Notes: generated from the sequence alone by a model not told the origin. Positions 17,042-26,550 are shown, counted from the stretch's first letter. The stretch: 64,000 nt of DNA from Nonomuraea turcica (GCF_030718205.1 NZ_JAUZQF010000001.1:310001-374000), one strand, 5' to 3'. Numbers and translations: made by a program.

Positions 17042-17485
17042 CTAGCTGGGGAGTTTCTCCAGGATCAAGGCGATCGCCTCGGCCGGGTCGCTGTCATGGC
17101 TCAGGTGGGAGGCGGCCTTGCCGACCGCGTCGTACGCGCCCCCGTACGCCTGCGCCTTGGCCGCGCCCCGGCTGAAGAGCGTCACCGCGCCGGGCCCGTT
17201 CCCGCGCTGCAGGTGCGTCAGCCCGACGCAGATCTGCGCCAGGCCCTGCCACAGATCGCGCTCGTCGTCCGGGGCGCACTTCCAGCGGCCCTCGAACACC
17301 TCGTGCGCGTTGAACGGCATTCCCTCGCTCAGGAACCTGCGGCCGTCGGCCAGGGCCTGCTCGGTCGTGGGCGCGTAGTCGTCGGGAACCCTGGGCACGC
17401 CGGGCGAGCCGTAGGGGAGCGGCCTGCCGAACGCGTCGCGCGGCCTGCCCTGGCGCGGCCGGCCCTCGGGGTCGCGGTCTCTCAT
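17042..17485 (-). CDS. DUF309 protein
   Basis: 147 residues. After a basic Pro/Gly/Arg-rich N-terminus (about 1-40), the DUF309 core contains FNAHEVFEGRWK, WQGLAQICVGLTHLQRGN and GAVTLFSRGAAK. These are the family's H-E-x-x-E/W and Q-G-L motifs, in a helical bundle that probably binds a metal. No function has been proved for the family. The start overlaps the stop of the alpha/beta hydrolase gene by 4 bp, so it is the third gene of a coupled minus-strand unit with the holin-like and hydrolase genes. Confidence 0.85.
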   Translation of the reverse strand: MRDRDPEGRPRQGRPRDAFGRPLPYGSPGVPRVPDDYAPTTEQALADGRRFLSEGMPFNAHEVFEGRWKCAPDDERDLWQGLAQICVGLTHLQRGNGPGAVTLFSRGAAKAQAYGGAYDAVGKAASHLSHDSDPAEAIALILEKLPS

Positions 17486-18402
17486 CGGTCGGGCTCCGGG
17501 TCGGCCAGCCAGCCGAGCAGCTCGGTGTCGAACACGTCAGGGATCTCCTCATGGGGGAAGTGGCCCGCTCCTTCGAGCAGCCGCCACCGGTACGGGGCCG
17601 CCACGTAGCGGCTCGAGCCCTGGGCCGTACGCGGCAGGACCCGCGGGTCGAGCGCGCCGTGCAGGTGCAACGTAGGGGCCTCGACCTCCGTGCGCATGAC
17701 GCGGGCGTAGCGGCGGCCGTCAGGACGCAGCTGGGAGCGGCCGAACCAGCGGTGGTATTCCAGCGCGCAGTGCGCCACGGCCGGGATCCTGAACGCCTCG
17801 CGGTAAGTGCGCGCGTCCTCGGGCTCCGGCCAGCCGGGCCGCGACCACTCGTCGAGGAACCGGCCGACCAGCGCCCCTTCGCGGCGCCTGAGCCGGTGCT
17901 CGGGCAGCAGCGGCAGTTGGAAGGCCAGCGCCTGGGCGCTGGCCTTGAGCTGGCCGAACGGGTCGGTGAGCAGCGCGCTGCGTAGCCGCAGCGGATGCGG
18001 CGCGGACACGATGACCAGCCGCCGCACGCTCTTGGGCTCGCGTACGGCCATCGTCCAGGCCAGCAGCCCGCCCCAGTCGTGCCCGACCACGATCGCCCCG
18101 GTCTCGCCCAGCGCGCGGATCAGGCCGGCCGCGTCGGCGGCCAGCGTGGGCAGGTCGTAGCCGCGCGGCGGCTTGTCGCTGCCGCCGTAACCGCGCAGGT
18201 CGGCCGCGACCGCCCGGTATCCGGCCCGCGCCAGCGAGGCCAGCTGGTGGCGCCAGGTCCACCAGAACTGCGGGAACCCGTGCAGCAGCAGCACCAGCGG
18301 TCCCTCTCCGGCCTCGACGACGTGGAAACGGGTGCCGCCGGCGTGCACCGCGCGGTGCGTCCACGGCCCCTCGATCTGGACGACCGACTCGTCAGGCGCC
18401 AT
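17482..18402 (-). CDS. Alpha/beta hydrolase, epoxide-hydrolase-like
   Basis: 306 residues. The oxyanion H-G motif is LLHGFPQFWWTWRHQL, followed by AADLRGYGGSDKP. The nucleophile elbow is VVGHDWGG with Asp as nucleophile, which favours the epoxide hydrolase/dehalogenase group over esterases. The catalytic His is in EGAGHFPHEE. The cap region between about 140 and 230 is helical and arginine-rich. It overlaps the holin-like gene upstream by 11 bp and DUF309 downstream by 4 bp. The substrate is not predictable. Confidence 0.88.
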   Translation of the reverse strand: MAPDESVVQIEGPWTHRAVHAGGTRFHVVEAGEGPLVLLLHGFPQFWWTWRHQLASLARAGYRAVAADLRGYGGSDKPPRGYDLPTLAADAAGLIRALGETGAIVVGHDWGGLLAWTMAVREPKSVRRLVIVSAPHPLRLRSALLTDPFGQLKASAQALAFQLPLLPEHRLRRREGALVGRFLDEWSRPGWPEPEDARTYREAFRIPAVAHCALEYHRWFGRSQLRPDGRRYARVMRTEVEAPTLHLHGALDPRVLPRTAQGSSRYVAAPYRWRLLEGAGHFPHEEIPDVFDTELLGWLADPEPDR

Positions 18403-18829
18403 CGCGGGTCACCGGCTCGCGATCTGAACGTGGGGCGGGCAGATGCTCGTCGGGACTCGCGATCTCCTTCAGCCCCTTGATCGACCTGGCGGTGCGCTTC
18501 ATCCCGGCCAGGCCCTTGAGTCGCCGCACGCCGATGAACACCAGCAGACCCGCGACCACCAGGTAGAACACGGTCACGATGAGGAAGGCGAGCCAGTTGG
18601 GCATCCACTGGGCCAGCGCGTAGGCGATGGCGAACGAGGCCAGGATCAGGCACAGATGCGCCATGAACGCGGCCGCGGCGAACAGGCCCCCGGCCGTGCC
18701 GACCCGCTTGGCGTCGAACCTGAACTCGGCCTTGGCCAGCTCGATCTCCGAGCGGACCAGGTCCGAGATGTGACTGCTCGCCTGGGCGACCAGGGAGCCC
18801 AGGGATTCTTCCTCGGGAGTCTGCGGCAT
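18392..18829 (-). CDS. Phage-holin-family (DUF1469) membrane protein
   Basis: 145 residues. An amphipathic N-terminal helix (SLGSLVAQASSHISDLVRSEIELAKAEF, about 9-36) precedes two membrane helices at about 50-75 and 80-103, then a basic tail. This is the actinobacterial PhFP/DUF1469 arrangement, named for weak similarity to holins but usually encoded by core genomes. The cellular role is unknown, and the membrane location is firm from the sequence. First gene of the three-gene coupled unit. The 264 bp upstream (18830-19093) holds no gene that I can support. Confidence 0.83.
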   Translation of the reverse strand: MPQTPEEESLGSLVAQASSHISDLVRSEIELAKAEFRFDAKRVGTAGGLFAAAAFMAHLCLILASFAIAYALAQWMPNWLAFLIVTVFYLVVAGLLVFIGVRRLKGLAGMKRTARSIKGLKEIASPDEHLPAPRSDREPVTRDGA

Positions 18830-19035
18830 GAACGTCTCCTATCGAGGCCTGGTGGCCGTGTCAATCATCATCCAGCGCATTGCGACGCTCGCGTAGCCGA
18901 ACGTGCTGCTTATCGCCGCGATGTCCCGGCAGTGGAGCCCCTTCGACTCCCAGATCTACCCGATCGGAGAAGATAACGCCCAGGCAGAATGCGATCGGTT
19001 CCGCCCCCGCCGTTCAGCGGGCGGAAGGGGACGCC

Positions 19036-19085
19036 CCACGAGAAGGCGCATGTACCGATTTTTCGCGACATTCGCCTTCTCGTGG
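19036..19085. terminator. Hairpin downstream of acetyl-CoA synthetase gene
   Basis: A perfect 13-bp inverted repeat (CCACGAGAAGGCG against CGCCTTCTCGTGG) separated by a 24-nt AT-richer loop begins 9 bp past the acs stop. There is no T-run outside the stem. It is a likely terminator or 3' processing stop for the minus-strand transcript. Confidence 0.65.
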
Positions 19086-19093
19086 AGGTGGTG

Positions 19094-21067
19094 TCAGTCT
19101 TCGGACTTCGCCGAAGGGAGCTTCTCCGAGATCAGGTTCATCACCGTGCTGTCGGCCAGGGTGGTGACGTCACCGACGCTGCGGTTCTCCGCCACGTCAC
19201 GCAGGAGGCGGCGCATGATCTTGCCGGAGCGGGTCTTGGGCAGCTCGGGCACCACCAGGATCTGGCGCGGCTTGGCGATCGGGCCGAGCGTCTTGGCCAC
19301 GTGGTTGCGCAGGTCGGCGGCGATGTCGTCGCTCTCCTCCGCGCTGCCGCGCAGGATCACGAACGACACGATGGCCTGCCCGGTCACCGGGTCGGTCGCG
19401 CCCACCACGGCCGCCTCGGCCACCTTCGGGTGGCTGACCAGCGCGCTCTCCACCTCGGTGGTGGAGATGTTGTGGCCGGAGACCAGCATGACGTCGTCCA
19501 CGCGGCCGAGCAGCCACAGGTCGCCGTCCTCGTCCTTCTTGGCGCCGTCGCCGGGGAAGTACATCCCCTCGAACCTGCTCCAGTAGGTCTCGATGTAACG
19601 CTGGTCGTCGCCCCAGATCGTGCGGAGCATCGACGGCCACGGCTCCCTGACCACGAGGAAGCCGCCCCCACCGTCGGGAACGCTGTTGCCCTGGTCGTCG
19701 ACGACGTCCGCGGTGATGCCGGGGAGCGGGCGCATCGCGGCGCCCGGCTTGCCGGCGGTCACGCCGGGCAGCGGGCTGATCATGATGGCGCCGGTCTCCG
19801 TCTGCCACCAGGTGTCCACGACCGGGCAGCGGCTGCCGCCGATGTGCTCGCGGTACCAGACGTACGCCTCGGGGTTGATCGGCTCGCCGACGGAGCCCAG
19901 GATGCGCAGGCTGGACATGTCGTACTTGGCGGGGATGTCGTCACCCCACTTCATGAACGTCCGGATCGCCGTGGGCGCGGTGTACAGGATCGTGATCTTG
20001 TACTTCTGGACGATCTCCCAGAACCGGCCGCGGTGCGGCGTGTCCGGGGTGCCCTCGTAGATGACGCTGGTGGCGCCGTTGGCGAGGGGGCCGTACACGA
20101 TGTAGGAATGGCCGGTCACCCAGCCGATGTCGGCCGTGCACCAGTAGATGTCGGTTTCCGGCTTGAGGTCGAATACCGCGTGGTGCGTCCAGGCGGTCTG
20201 CGTCAGGTAGCCGCCGGTCGTGTGCAGGATGCCCTTGGGCTTACCGGTGGTGCCGCTGGTGTAGAGGATGTACAGCGGGTCCTCGGCGTCGTGGGGCTCG
20301 GGGGTGTGCTGGTCACTCTGGCGCTCCACCAGGTCGTGCCACCAGACGTCCTTGCCGTTCGTGGGGACGTTCTGGCCGGTGCGTCGTACGACGAGGACGT
20401 GCTCCACCTGTGGGCACTCTGCGACGGCCTCGTCCACCGTCGGCTTGAGCGCGCTCGGATTGCCCCTGCGGTAGCCGCCGTCGGCCGTGATCACCAGTTT
20501 GGCGTCGGCGTCGTCGATGCGGCTCTTCAGCGCGCTCGCCGAGAACCCGCCGAAGACCACCGAGTGGACCGCGCCGATGCGGGCGCAGGCCAGCATCGCG
20601 ATCGGCAGCTCGGGGATCATCGGCATGTAGATCGCGACGCGGTCGCCCTTGCCGACGCCCAGCTCTTGAAGGGCGTTGGCGGCCTTGCTGACCTCGGTCT
20701 TCAGGTCGTTGTAGGTGAGGGTGCGGGTGTCGCCGTCAGGCTCGCCCTCCCAGAAATAGGCGACCTTGTCGCCGCGGCCCTCCTCGACGTGGCGGTCGAC
20801 GCAGTTGTAGGCGACGTTGAGCTCGCCGCCGATGAACCACTTGGCGAAGGGGGGGTTCCATTCAAGGGTCCTGTCCCACCGTTTGGCCCAGGTCAGCCGC
20901 TCGGCCGCACGCTCCCAGAAGGCGAGACGGTCCGCGGAGGCCTCGTCGTAAGCGGTTGCGGTCACGTTCGCGGCCGCCGCCAGGTCAGCCGGAGGTGCGA
21001 ACCGGCGGTTCTCCTGCAGCAGGTTGGACAGCGCCTGGGGTTCGGTGCCAGGGGTCTCCGGGGCCAC
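19094..21067 (-). CDS. acs: Acetyl-coenzyme A synthetase
   Basis: 657 residues, GTG start with GAAGGAG upstream. The ANL adenylation motifs are complete: [19 protein letters not shown], the acetate-pocket region [11 protein letters not shown], the [16 protein letters not shown] hinge and the acylation-sensitive lysine in [12 protein letters not shown] near the C-terminus. It makes acetyl-CoA from acetate, ATP and CoA through acetyl-AMP. The lysine in the last motif is the classic target of reversible acetylation, so enzyme activity is probably under protein acetyltransferase/sirtuin control. Its length is normal for the AMP-forming enzyme. The degenerate Fic gene diverges from it across about 460 bp. 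Confidence 0.95.
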   Translation of the reverse strand: MAPETPGTEPQALSNLLQENRRFAPPADLAAAANVTATAYDEASADRLAFWERAAERLTWAKRWDRTLEWNPPFAKWFIGGELNVAYNCVDRHVEEGRGDKVAYFWEGEPDGDTRTLTYNDLKTEVSKAANALQELGVGKGDRVAIYMPMIPELPIAMLACARIGAVHSVVFGGFSASALKSRIDDADAKLVITADGGYRRGNPSALKPTVDEAVAECPQVEHVLVVRRTGQNVPTNGKDVWWHDLVERQSDQHTPEPHDAEDPLYILYTSGTTGKPKGILHTTGGYLTQTAWTHHAVFDLKPETDIYWCTADIGWVTGHSYIVYGPLANGATSVIYEGTPDTPHRGRFWEIVQKYKITILYTAPTAIRTFMKWGDDIPAKYDMSSLRILGSVGEPINPEAYVWYREHIGGSRCPVVDTWWQTETGAIMISPLPGVTAGKPGAAMRPLPGITADVVDDQGNSVPDGGGGFLVVREPWPSMLRTIWGDDQRYIETYWSRFEGMYFPGDGAKKDEDGDLWLLGRVDDVMLVSGHNISTTEVESALVSHPKVAEAAVVGATDPVTGQAIVSFVILRGSAEESDDIAADLRNHVAKTLGPIAKPRQILVVPELPKTRSGKIMRRLLRDVAENRSVGDVTTLADSTVMNLISEKLPSAKSED

Positions 21068-21528
21068 CTCGTGCTCCTTCTATGGCCAGGTTGGATAGGT
21101 CGTGTCCCACTTCACCAGGTCACAGTGTCCATACACAAGAGGTCTAGACAGGTCTGTACCGTGGGTCCGGGGATGGGGGCGGCGCTTATCAGGTCGCATA
21201 ACAAATGCTATTGAAATGTTGTCATCTTGAAATCAGGAGAATATCGGGCGGGGTTGCTCGGGTTTATAGGTCCCTTGGGGCGGCTGTTGTTTGCGTCGGC
21301 CGGTCCGGTCGTCCTTTCCCATGACTTTCAGCCCGGTCCCTACCAGTTGTGCGGTACGGCTTGTGACGATGCGACTTGTGCGGTGGGGCTTGTGTGATGC
21401 GACTTGTTCGTGTGCGGTGGGGCTTGTGCGGTACGGCGGTGGCGCGCCCGGGGGTTGCGGCCCGGCCTCGAGCGGCTTTGAGCGGGCCTTGGAGGAGCAG
21501 ACCGTACTCACGGGTAAGGTCGGTTTCC
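21068..21528. other. Intergenic region with imperfect direct repeats
   Basis: This 461-bp gap between divergent genes has no supported gene. Between about 21347 and 21440 it carries imperfect copies of TGTGCGGTGGGGCTTGTG alternating with GATGCGACTTGT; parts recur two or three times. A lower-GC patch at 21195-21240 (AACAAATGCTATTGAAATG...) may hold the acs promoter. The repeated element could be a regulatory array or a minisatellite. Confidence 0.5.
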
Positions 21529-22308
21529 GTGAGTGACCCATTGGCCGTCATCGCGCGGTTCCCCGGCGTGCCTGAGGCGGTGGACGAGGCTCGCGAGGCC
21601 GTCGACAGGCTCTACCGCCACCGCGTGCTGCGCCGGGCGAGCCCCGCCGTGTCCGCGGAGTCGTCCTTGCGCGGAGCGCGTGCGTCGGCTGCCGTCGAAG
21701 GCGTCGACGTGCCCCTCGACGCCCTTCGCAGGGACGAGATCCACGACCCGCTCGTCCAGGGGGCGCTACGGGCGTCGGCCGAGATGGGCCGCCTGGGCCC
21801 GACCTGGCGCAAGGCGCCGCGCCAAGTGCTGGCCCGCCTGCACACGGTCGCGGCGGCCGGCCTCGTGCCGCAGGCCGCGCTGGGCCGTCCCCGTACGGAA
21901 GACGAGGCCCCTGACCCGCTGGAGCTGGGCCCGGCGCCGGACGCCAAGGAGACCGCGGCCCGCATGGACGGCCTGATGGACCTGCTGGAACATCCTACGA
22001 AGGCGCCCGCGATCGTGCTGGCCGCCGTGGTGCACGCCGAGCTGGCCGTGATGCGGCCGTTCGGCTCGGCTGACGGGGTGATCGCGCGTTCGGCCGAGCG
22101 GCTGACCCTGGTCGAGTACGGGCTGGACCCGAAGTCCCTGGTGGCCGTGGAGGTGGGGCATCTGGAGCTGCCGTACGCGGCCGGGCTGCGAGCGTACCTG
22201 AGCGGCACGCCGGAGGGCGTCGGCCAGTGGGTACAGCAGTGTGCCTCCGCGGTAAGCCTCGGGGTGCGCGAGACGACCGCCATCTGCGAAGCCATGCAAA
22301 GGGGCTGA
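21529..22308 (+). CDS. Fic-fold protein with degenerate active site
   Basis: 259 residues from GTG 21529. The helical protein contains ESSLRGARASAAVEG, matching the Fic inhibitory or linker helix, and VVHAELAVMRPFGSADGVIAR, which aligns with the Fic core HxFx(D/E)GNGRxxR. Here the catalytic His is Arg, and G-N-G-R is reduced to A-D-G-V, so AMP transfer is unlikely. Actinobacterial relatives are often mislabelled oxidoreductase. It lies divergent from acs and just before the 6C RNA/ssd region. A scaffold or regulatory role is possible. The fold assignment rests on this motif alignment and the all-helical pattern. Confidence 0.65.
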   Translation: MSDPLAVIARFPGVPEAVDEAREAVDRLYRHRVLRRASPAVSAESSLRGARASAAVEGVDVPLDALRRDEIHDPLVQGALRASAEMGRLGPTWRKAPRQVLARLHTVAAAGLVPQAALGRPRTEDEAPDPLELGPAPDAKETAARMDGLMDLLEHPTKAPAIVLAAVVHAELAVMRPFGSADGVIARSAERLTLVEYGLDPKSLVAVEVGHLELPYAAGLRAYLSGTPEGVGQWVQQCASAVSLGVRETTAICEAMQRG

Positions 22309-22329
22309 GCCGGAGCGGATGACATAGCT

Positions 22330-22357
22330 GACGGCGTCTCAGTCAAGAGACGCCGTC
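22330..22357 (+). terminator. Intrinsic-type terminator after the Fic-like gene
   Basis: GACGGCGTCT and AGACGCCGTC form a perfect 10-bp stem with an 8-nt loop, starting 21 nt after the stop codon. It lacks a T-run. Its position supports transcription ending here, separate from the RNA gene downstream. Confidence 0.75.
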
Positions 22358-22362
22358 TGCCG

Positions 22363-22794
22363 GTGCATCACGCCGGGTTACCAAGCGTGCACCTGTATTC
22401 GTCGGAGCGGGTCAAGCCCGTCACGACGCGCCTCCCGCGGCTGGTCGCGCGTGGGTGCCCGGTGGATGCACCCGGACAAGTGGTCCGTAAAACCTTTCTA
22501 CGACGGATTCGCCCTGATGGGAACCCCTTGGACCAAGACCTTTACCCGGTCGTGGAGCGGAGCCCAGGTGGGCGCGGGGGCTCTCGGGCGAGCCAACCTG
22601 GTTACCAAGCCGTGATGATCACTCTCCGTGATCGCCTTTATGTGATCGTTATCGGGCGGCGAAAAAACTTGGCGAAAATGCGAGATTGCTCCTCGACGAA
22701 ACTCGATCCGATCGGGCAGCATACGGGGGTATCGCCTCGAAACTGGAGCGACCTTGCACGGGATAGGTTTGCCAGTCCCTTGCCAGGCTCTGGT
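22363..22794. other. Non-coding stretch upstream of the 6C RNA
   Basis: No gene with normal third-position GC is visible in these 430 bp. The 11-mer GGTTACCAAGC occurs twice (near 22376 and 22599). GTGATC or GTGAT is repeated four times at 22611-22650. An A-rich patch (GGCGAAAAAACTTGGCG) lies near 22657. The promoter of the following small RNA must lie at the right end, but I could not settle on -35 and -10 boxes. Confidence 0.45.
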
Positions 22795-22898
22795 GAAGTG
22801 ATGAAAGCTTTCTTCTGAAACGGGACCGGCTCTACCCCCCCGGAGCCGGACCGGTCAGGCGACCCCCGCTCTCCCCCCCGGCGGGGGTCGCCCCTTTT
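22795..22898 (+). ncRNA. 6C small RNA
   Basis: Two GC-rich hairpins stand in tandem, each with seven consecutive C residues in the loop: CCGGCTC-tacccccccg-GAGCCGG (about 22827-22849) and GGCGACCCCCG...CGGGGGTCGCC (22858-22892, perfect 11-bp stem). TTTT follows at 22895-22898. Twin hairpins with runs of at least six C in the loops are the defining feature of the actinobacterial 6C RNA family. The second hairpin doubles as the terminator. The 5' end is approximate. The position just before ssd matches, as I recall, the 6C RNA (scr3559) next to SCO3557-3558 in S. coelicolor. The RNA regulates growth and division genes in other actinobacteria, probably by pairing through its C-rich loops. Confidence 0.85.
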
Positions 22899-23320
22899 CC
22901 GGCCTGTGCCCCCTTACGGCCGCCCGGACCCGCCGCCCCGGCTCTTCTCAGATCCGGACGCGCCGCCTCGGCCCTGCCCGCGGCCCGCGGGCGCCCGGCC
23001 CTCCAAGCCATGCGGATGCGACGTCCTGGCTCTGCCCACGCTCCATGGCATCTGCCGCCACCCTGGCTTTCCGCGGCCCTCACGGCACTTCCCGCAGCTC
23101 CGACGGCACCACCGAGTTCTTCCACCTCCAATGGCGTTTCACGCGGAGGCGTGCTCGGTCCTCACGGTCCTCCCAGCGGCAGCAGGGTCACCAATAGTCT
23201 CCAGCAGTTATCCACAGGAACACCACCACCGACCCCGCTCTATCCCCAGAACCCCGTTCGGCCTCTCACCACCACGACCACCTGCAACAAGATGTCCCTC
23301 CCATCAAACGGGAGGCCGAC
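22899..23320. other. Non-coding stretch before ssd
   Basis: These 420 bp are CCG/GCC rich with no gene I can support. A perfect DnaA-box sequence TTATCCACA lies at about 23208-23216. GGGAGG at about 23307-23312 is the ribosome site for ssd. Confidence 0.45.
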
Positions 23321-24364
23321 ATGCACCGACCCTTGGTCATCACCGACGACCACGCCCTGCTGGACGACCTGGTCCGGATCGCAGCCGCAGCCGGCGCACA
23401 ACTCGACGTGGCCCACGTCCCAGCCCACGCCCGCCCATACTGGAATCTCGCCCCGCTCATAGCAGTGGGCGCCGACCAGGCAGAGGCAGTGGCTGCGTCA
23501 TCACCTCCCGCCCGCGATCAAGTCCTCCTCGTCACCCGTGACCTCGAGAACCCGGACACCTGGCGGAAATGCGTCGCCGTAGGAGCCCAAGCCGTCGTGA
23601 GCCTCCCCGCTGACGAACGCCACCTGGTGGAGCGGCTGGCAGACGCCATCGAGCCAGACCCGCGCTCCGGAGCGGTGATCTGCGTGACCGGCGGCCGCGG
23701 CGGAGTAGGCGCGAGCGTCCTATCAGCCTGCCTGGCCCTTCACGCTTCCGGCAGCGGCCGCCTCCGCACGCTCCTCGTGGACGCCGACCCTCTGGGCGGC
23801 GGCATAGACGCGCTGCTTGGCCACGAGGAGGCGTCAGGCGCCCGCTGGGGAGACCTCGTCGCCAGGGAGGGCCGGATCAACTGCGCAGCCCTGCAGGCGG
23901 CGTTGCCGTCGTTCGGCGACCTGGCTGTCCTGGCCTTCCACCGGGGTGAGGTGGCCGAAATCCCGGCCCAGGCCATGCGCTCTGTCCTCGAAGCCGGCCA
24001 GAGAGGCTTCGACTTGGTGATCGTAGACCTCCCACGCCACCTCGACCCGGCCGCCACCGAGGCCCTCACCAGAGCGAACGCCACCCTCGTCGTGGCGGCG
24101 GCCGACGTACGCGGAATCCTGTCCGCGGTCCAGGTCCTGTGCGAGGCCCGCAAGCACACCTCCGACCTGCGAGCGATCCTCCGCCCCGGCATCGTGGACG
24201 ACGACATGGCAGTGGCCGCGCTCGGCATCCCCTGCGCCGGCACCCTCCCCGACCAGCCAAGACTCACCGCCACCCTCAACCGCGGCGAGCTACCCAAACT
24301 AGGCCCGCGCACCGTACTAGGCGGCCTCTGCGCCTCCCTGCTACGCGACGTCCTGCCACCGTGA
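23321..24364 (+). CDS. ssd: Septum-site-determining protein Ssd (CpaE-like)
   Basis: 347 residues, ATG with GGGAGG nine bases upstream. A receiver-like N-terminal domain (about 1-115) begins RPLVITDDHALLDDLVRIA. A MinD/ParA-type ATPase domain follows: ICVTGGRGGVGASVLSACLA (deviant Walker A, with S in place of the final T/K-T), LLVDADPLGGGIDALLG and FDLVIVDLPRHLDP. This is the Ssd/CpaE architecture, which positions Tad pilus machinery and, in mycobacteria, inhibits septum formation. It is the first gene of the tad cluster. The missing second lysine is usual for Ssd. Confidence 0.9.
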   Translation: MHRPLVITDDHALLDDLVRIAAAAGAQLDVAHVPAHARPYWNLAPLIAVGADQAEAVAASSPPARDQVLLVTRDLENPDTWRKCVAVGAQAVVSLPADERHLVERLADAIEPDPRSGAVICVTGGRGGVGASVLSACLALHASGSGRLRTLLVDADPLGGGIDALLGHEEASGARWGDLVAREGRINCAALQAALPSFGDLAVLAFHRGEVAEIPAQAMRSVLEAGQRGFDLVIVDLPRHLDPAATEALTRANATLVVAAADVRGILSAVQVLCEARKHTSDLRAILRPGIVDDDMAVAALGIPCAGTLPDQPRLTATLNRGELPKLGPRTVLGGLCASLLRDVLPP

Positions 24365-24524
24365 CGAGCCCTGCGTCCGGTCACTGGGACGGGCCCCATG
24401 CCCGGCCCCGATATGCCCTGCACCTTGCAATCACCGAAAGCAGGCGAGCACTCTGAAGCCCAAGACCACCCCTTCGGCGGCCCCGCAACCGACCACCCCA
24501 TCCCCTCCCAAACCGGCATCCGCC

Positions 24525-25688
24525 GTGTCCCCGGAACTGGTGGAGGCCGTCCGAGTACGCCTGGCCCGCACCGGCGCCGAACCCAGCGCCGCGCAGGTCG
24601 CCGTCGCACTCAGAGCCGAGAAGGCCGTTTACGGCGACGCGGAGATTCTCGCCGTGGCCCGAGCCCTCTGCGCGGACCTCATAGGCGCGGGCCCCCTGGA
24701 ACCGCTCCTGGCCCGTCCCGACGTAACAGACGTTCTGGTCAACGGCCCTCGGGAGGTGTGGATCGATGACGGCAGCGGCCTGCACCGCACCTCGGTGACC
24801 TTCACCGACGACCCGGCAGTGCGCAGGCTGGCTCAGCGCCTTGCGGCCGCGGCAGGCAGACGACTGGACGACGCCTCCCCGTACGTGGACGCCAGGCTCG
24901 CCGGAGGCGTACGTCTCCACGCCGTGCTCCCGCCCGTCGCCCCCGACGGCACCTGCGTGTCGCTGCGCCTGCCGCCGCGCCGCACGTTCACACTGCCGGA
25001 CCTGGTGTCAGCAGGCATGATCGCTCCATCCGCCATCCCTGTGCTGACCGCGATGGTGGCCGCTCGACTGGCCTTCCTCGTAACCGGCGGCACTGGGACA
25101 GGAAAGACAACGCTGCTGTCGGCCATGCTCTCGCTGGCCGACCCGGGCGAACGGCTCCTCCTGGTCGAGGACTCGGCCGAGCTCCGCCCCCTTCACCCGC
25201 ACGTCGTACGCCTGGAGACCCGCCCGGCGAACCTGGAGGGCGCGGGCGGAGTGGGTCTGCGTGACCTGGTACGGCAGGCATTGCGGATGCGCCCGGACCG
25301 TTTGGTGGTCGGTGAGGTGCGGGGTGCCGAGGTGGTGGACCTGCTGGCCGCTCTCAATACCGGCCACGAAGGAGGTTGCGGCACCCTGCACGCGAACACG
25401 GCGGCGGACGTGCCGCCCCGCCTGGAGGCACTGGGCTGTGCTGCCGGCTTGAGCAGGGAGGCCGTACACAGCCAACTGTCCGCGGCCCTCGACGCCGTCA
25501 TCCACCTGACCCGTGACCGCCCCGACGGGCGAAGACGCATCGCCGAAATCTGCCTGCTCTCCATAACGTCAACAGGCTTCGTCGCGTCACTCCCCGCCCT
25601 GACCTTCGACACGAAGGGCAACTCCCGAATCGGCCCAGGCCACGACGCCCTCGTCCAGGCCGTACAGCGGGACACCCACTCCCGATGA
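24525..25688 (+). CDS. tadA: TadA/CpaF secretion ATPase
   Basis: 387 residues from GTG 24525, 160 bp after ssd. The sensible frame extends upstream (LKPKTTPSAAPQPTTP) without an ATG, GTG or TTG, so a somewhat earlier start is not excluded. Walker A is VTGGTGTGKTTLLSAML. The Asp box is LLVEDSAEL, Walker B is RMRPDRLVVGEVRG, and the His box is GHEGGCGTLHANTA, all as in TadA ATPases of Flp pili. TDVLVNGPREVWID is the typical N-terminal domain motif. It powers pilin assembly with the two TadB/C proteins that follow. Confidence 0.92.
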   Translation: MSPELVEAVRVRLARTGAEPSAAQVAVALRAEKAVYGDAEILAVARALCADLIGAGPLEPLLARPDVTDVLVNGPREVWIDDGSGLHRTSVTFTDDPAVRRLAQRLAAAAGRRLDDASPYVDARLAGGVRLHAVLPPVAPDGTCVSLRLPPRRTFTLPDLVSAGMIAPSAIPVLTAMVAARLAFLVTGGTGTGKTTLLSAMLSLADPGERLLLVEDSAELRPLHPHVVRLETRPANLEGAGGVGLRDLVRQALRMRPDRLVVGEVRGAEVVDLLAALNTGHEGGCGTLHANTAADVPPRLEALGCAAGLSREAVHSQLSAALDAVIHLTRDRPDGRRRIAEICLLSITSTGFVASLPALTFDTKGNSRIGPGHDALVQAVQRDTHSR

Positions 25689-25706
25689 GAGGAAGGCAAG
25701 CAGGCG

Positions 25707-26420
25707 ATGACAAACACCGCCCTGGTAGCCACCGCGTTGTCCACAGCCTGCGCAGTGTGGCTGTGGACAGGCCCGACCACCGCCACAACCCGCCTAGCCA
25801 GACTGACCGCAAGCCACCAGAAGCCCCAGTGGCAGTCCCTGCGAAGGCTATTCACCCGTCAAAGCCCCGCGCGCCGAGCTCAAGCCTGGCGACTGGCGTC
25901 CATCGAACTGTGCCAGGCACTCTCTGCGGAACTGTCCGCAGGCCGCACCCCAGGAGAGGCGCTGACCAGGGCCATAACGGCAGTGGACTTCCCCGACCCC
26001 AAGGCCATGCGCCCGATCGTCGCGGCGGCGAGAGACGGCGGCGACGTCTCCGCTGCCCTGACCGCCGCGGCCCCGCCACAGGGAGGCGAGGGCCTACGCC
26101 AACTCGCAGCATGCTGGAACGTGAGCGTCACGGTAGGCGCAGGCCTGGCAGCCTTGGTCGAACGCGTCGCCAGCACATTACGCACAGCGCAGGTTCACCG
26201 CCAGGACGTCGCAGCACAACTGGCAGGACCACGCACCACGGCCAGAATGCTTGCCGCGCTTCCGGCCCTCGGCCTCCTCATGGCCGCGGCCCTGAACATG
26301 CACCCCCTGACCTTCCTCCTCGGCAGCCTCCCCGGCTTCGCATGCCTGCTGATCGGAATCACCCTCGACGCCTTCGGCCTGTGGTGGACAAACCGAATGG
26401 CCGCCCAAGCACAAGGCTGA
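25707..26420 (+). CDS. tadB: TadB-like pilus assembly membrane protein
   Basis: 237 residues, ATG with AGAGGAAGG upstream. A single N-terminal helix (about 5-23) precedes the T2SSF domain: LCQALSAELSAGRTPGEAL, AARDGGDVSAAL and GLAALVERVASTLRTAQVHRQDV. Two C-terminal membrane helices follow at about 180-215 (LAALPALGLLMAAALNM, then LGSLPGFACLLIGITLDA). This is the inner-membrane platform half that partners TadC. TTGTCCACA and a nearby inverted TGTGGACAG lie within the first 20 codons. Confidence 0.88.
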   Translation: MTNTALVATALSTACAVWLWTGPTTATTRLARLTASHQKPQWQSLRRLFTRQSPARRAQAWRLASIELCQALSAELSAGRTPGEALTRAITAVDFPDPKAMRPIVAAARDGGDVSAALTAAAPPQGGEGLRQLAACWNVSVTVGAGLAALVERVASTLRTAQVHRQDVAAQLAGPRTTARMLAALPALGLLMAAALNMHPLTFLLGSLPGFACLLIGITLDAFGLWWTNRMAAQAQG

Positions 26421-26550
26421 CCAGCCAACCCCCGAACCACCCAGCCACTTCCCGATCGAGCCCAGCTAGAAGATGCGCTCGGCCAAAGCGTTCCCCAGCG
26501 CCAGTGCGACGGACATTCCTTTCCCGACGAACTTGATCGGAGTCCCGCCA

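Noticed and set aside
22906..23541. Open frame between the 6C RNA and ssd
   Set aside because: Pro/Arg-rich translation without codon bias, and it overlaps the well-supported ssd start.
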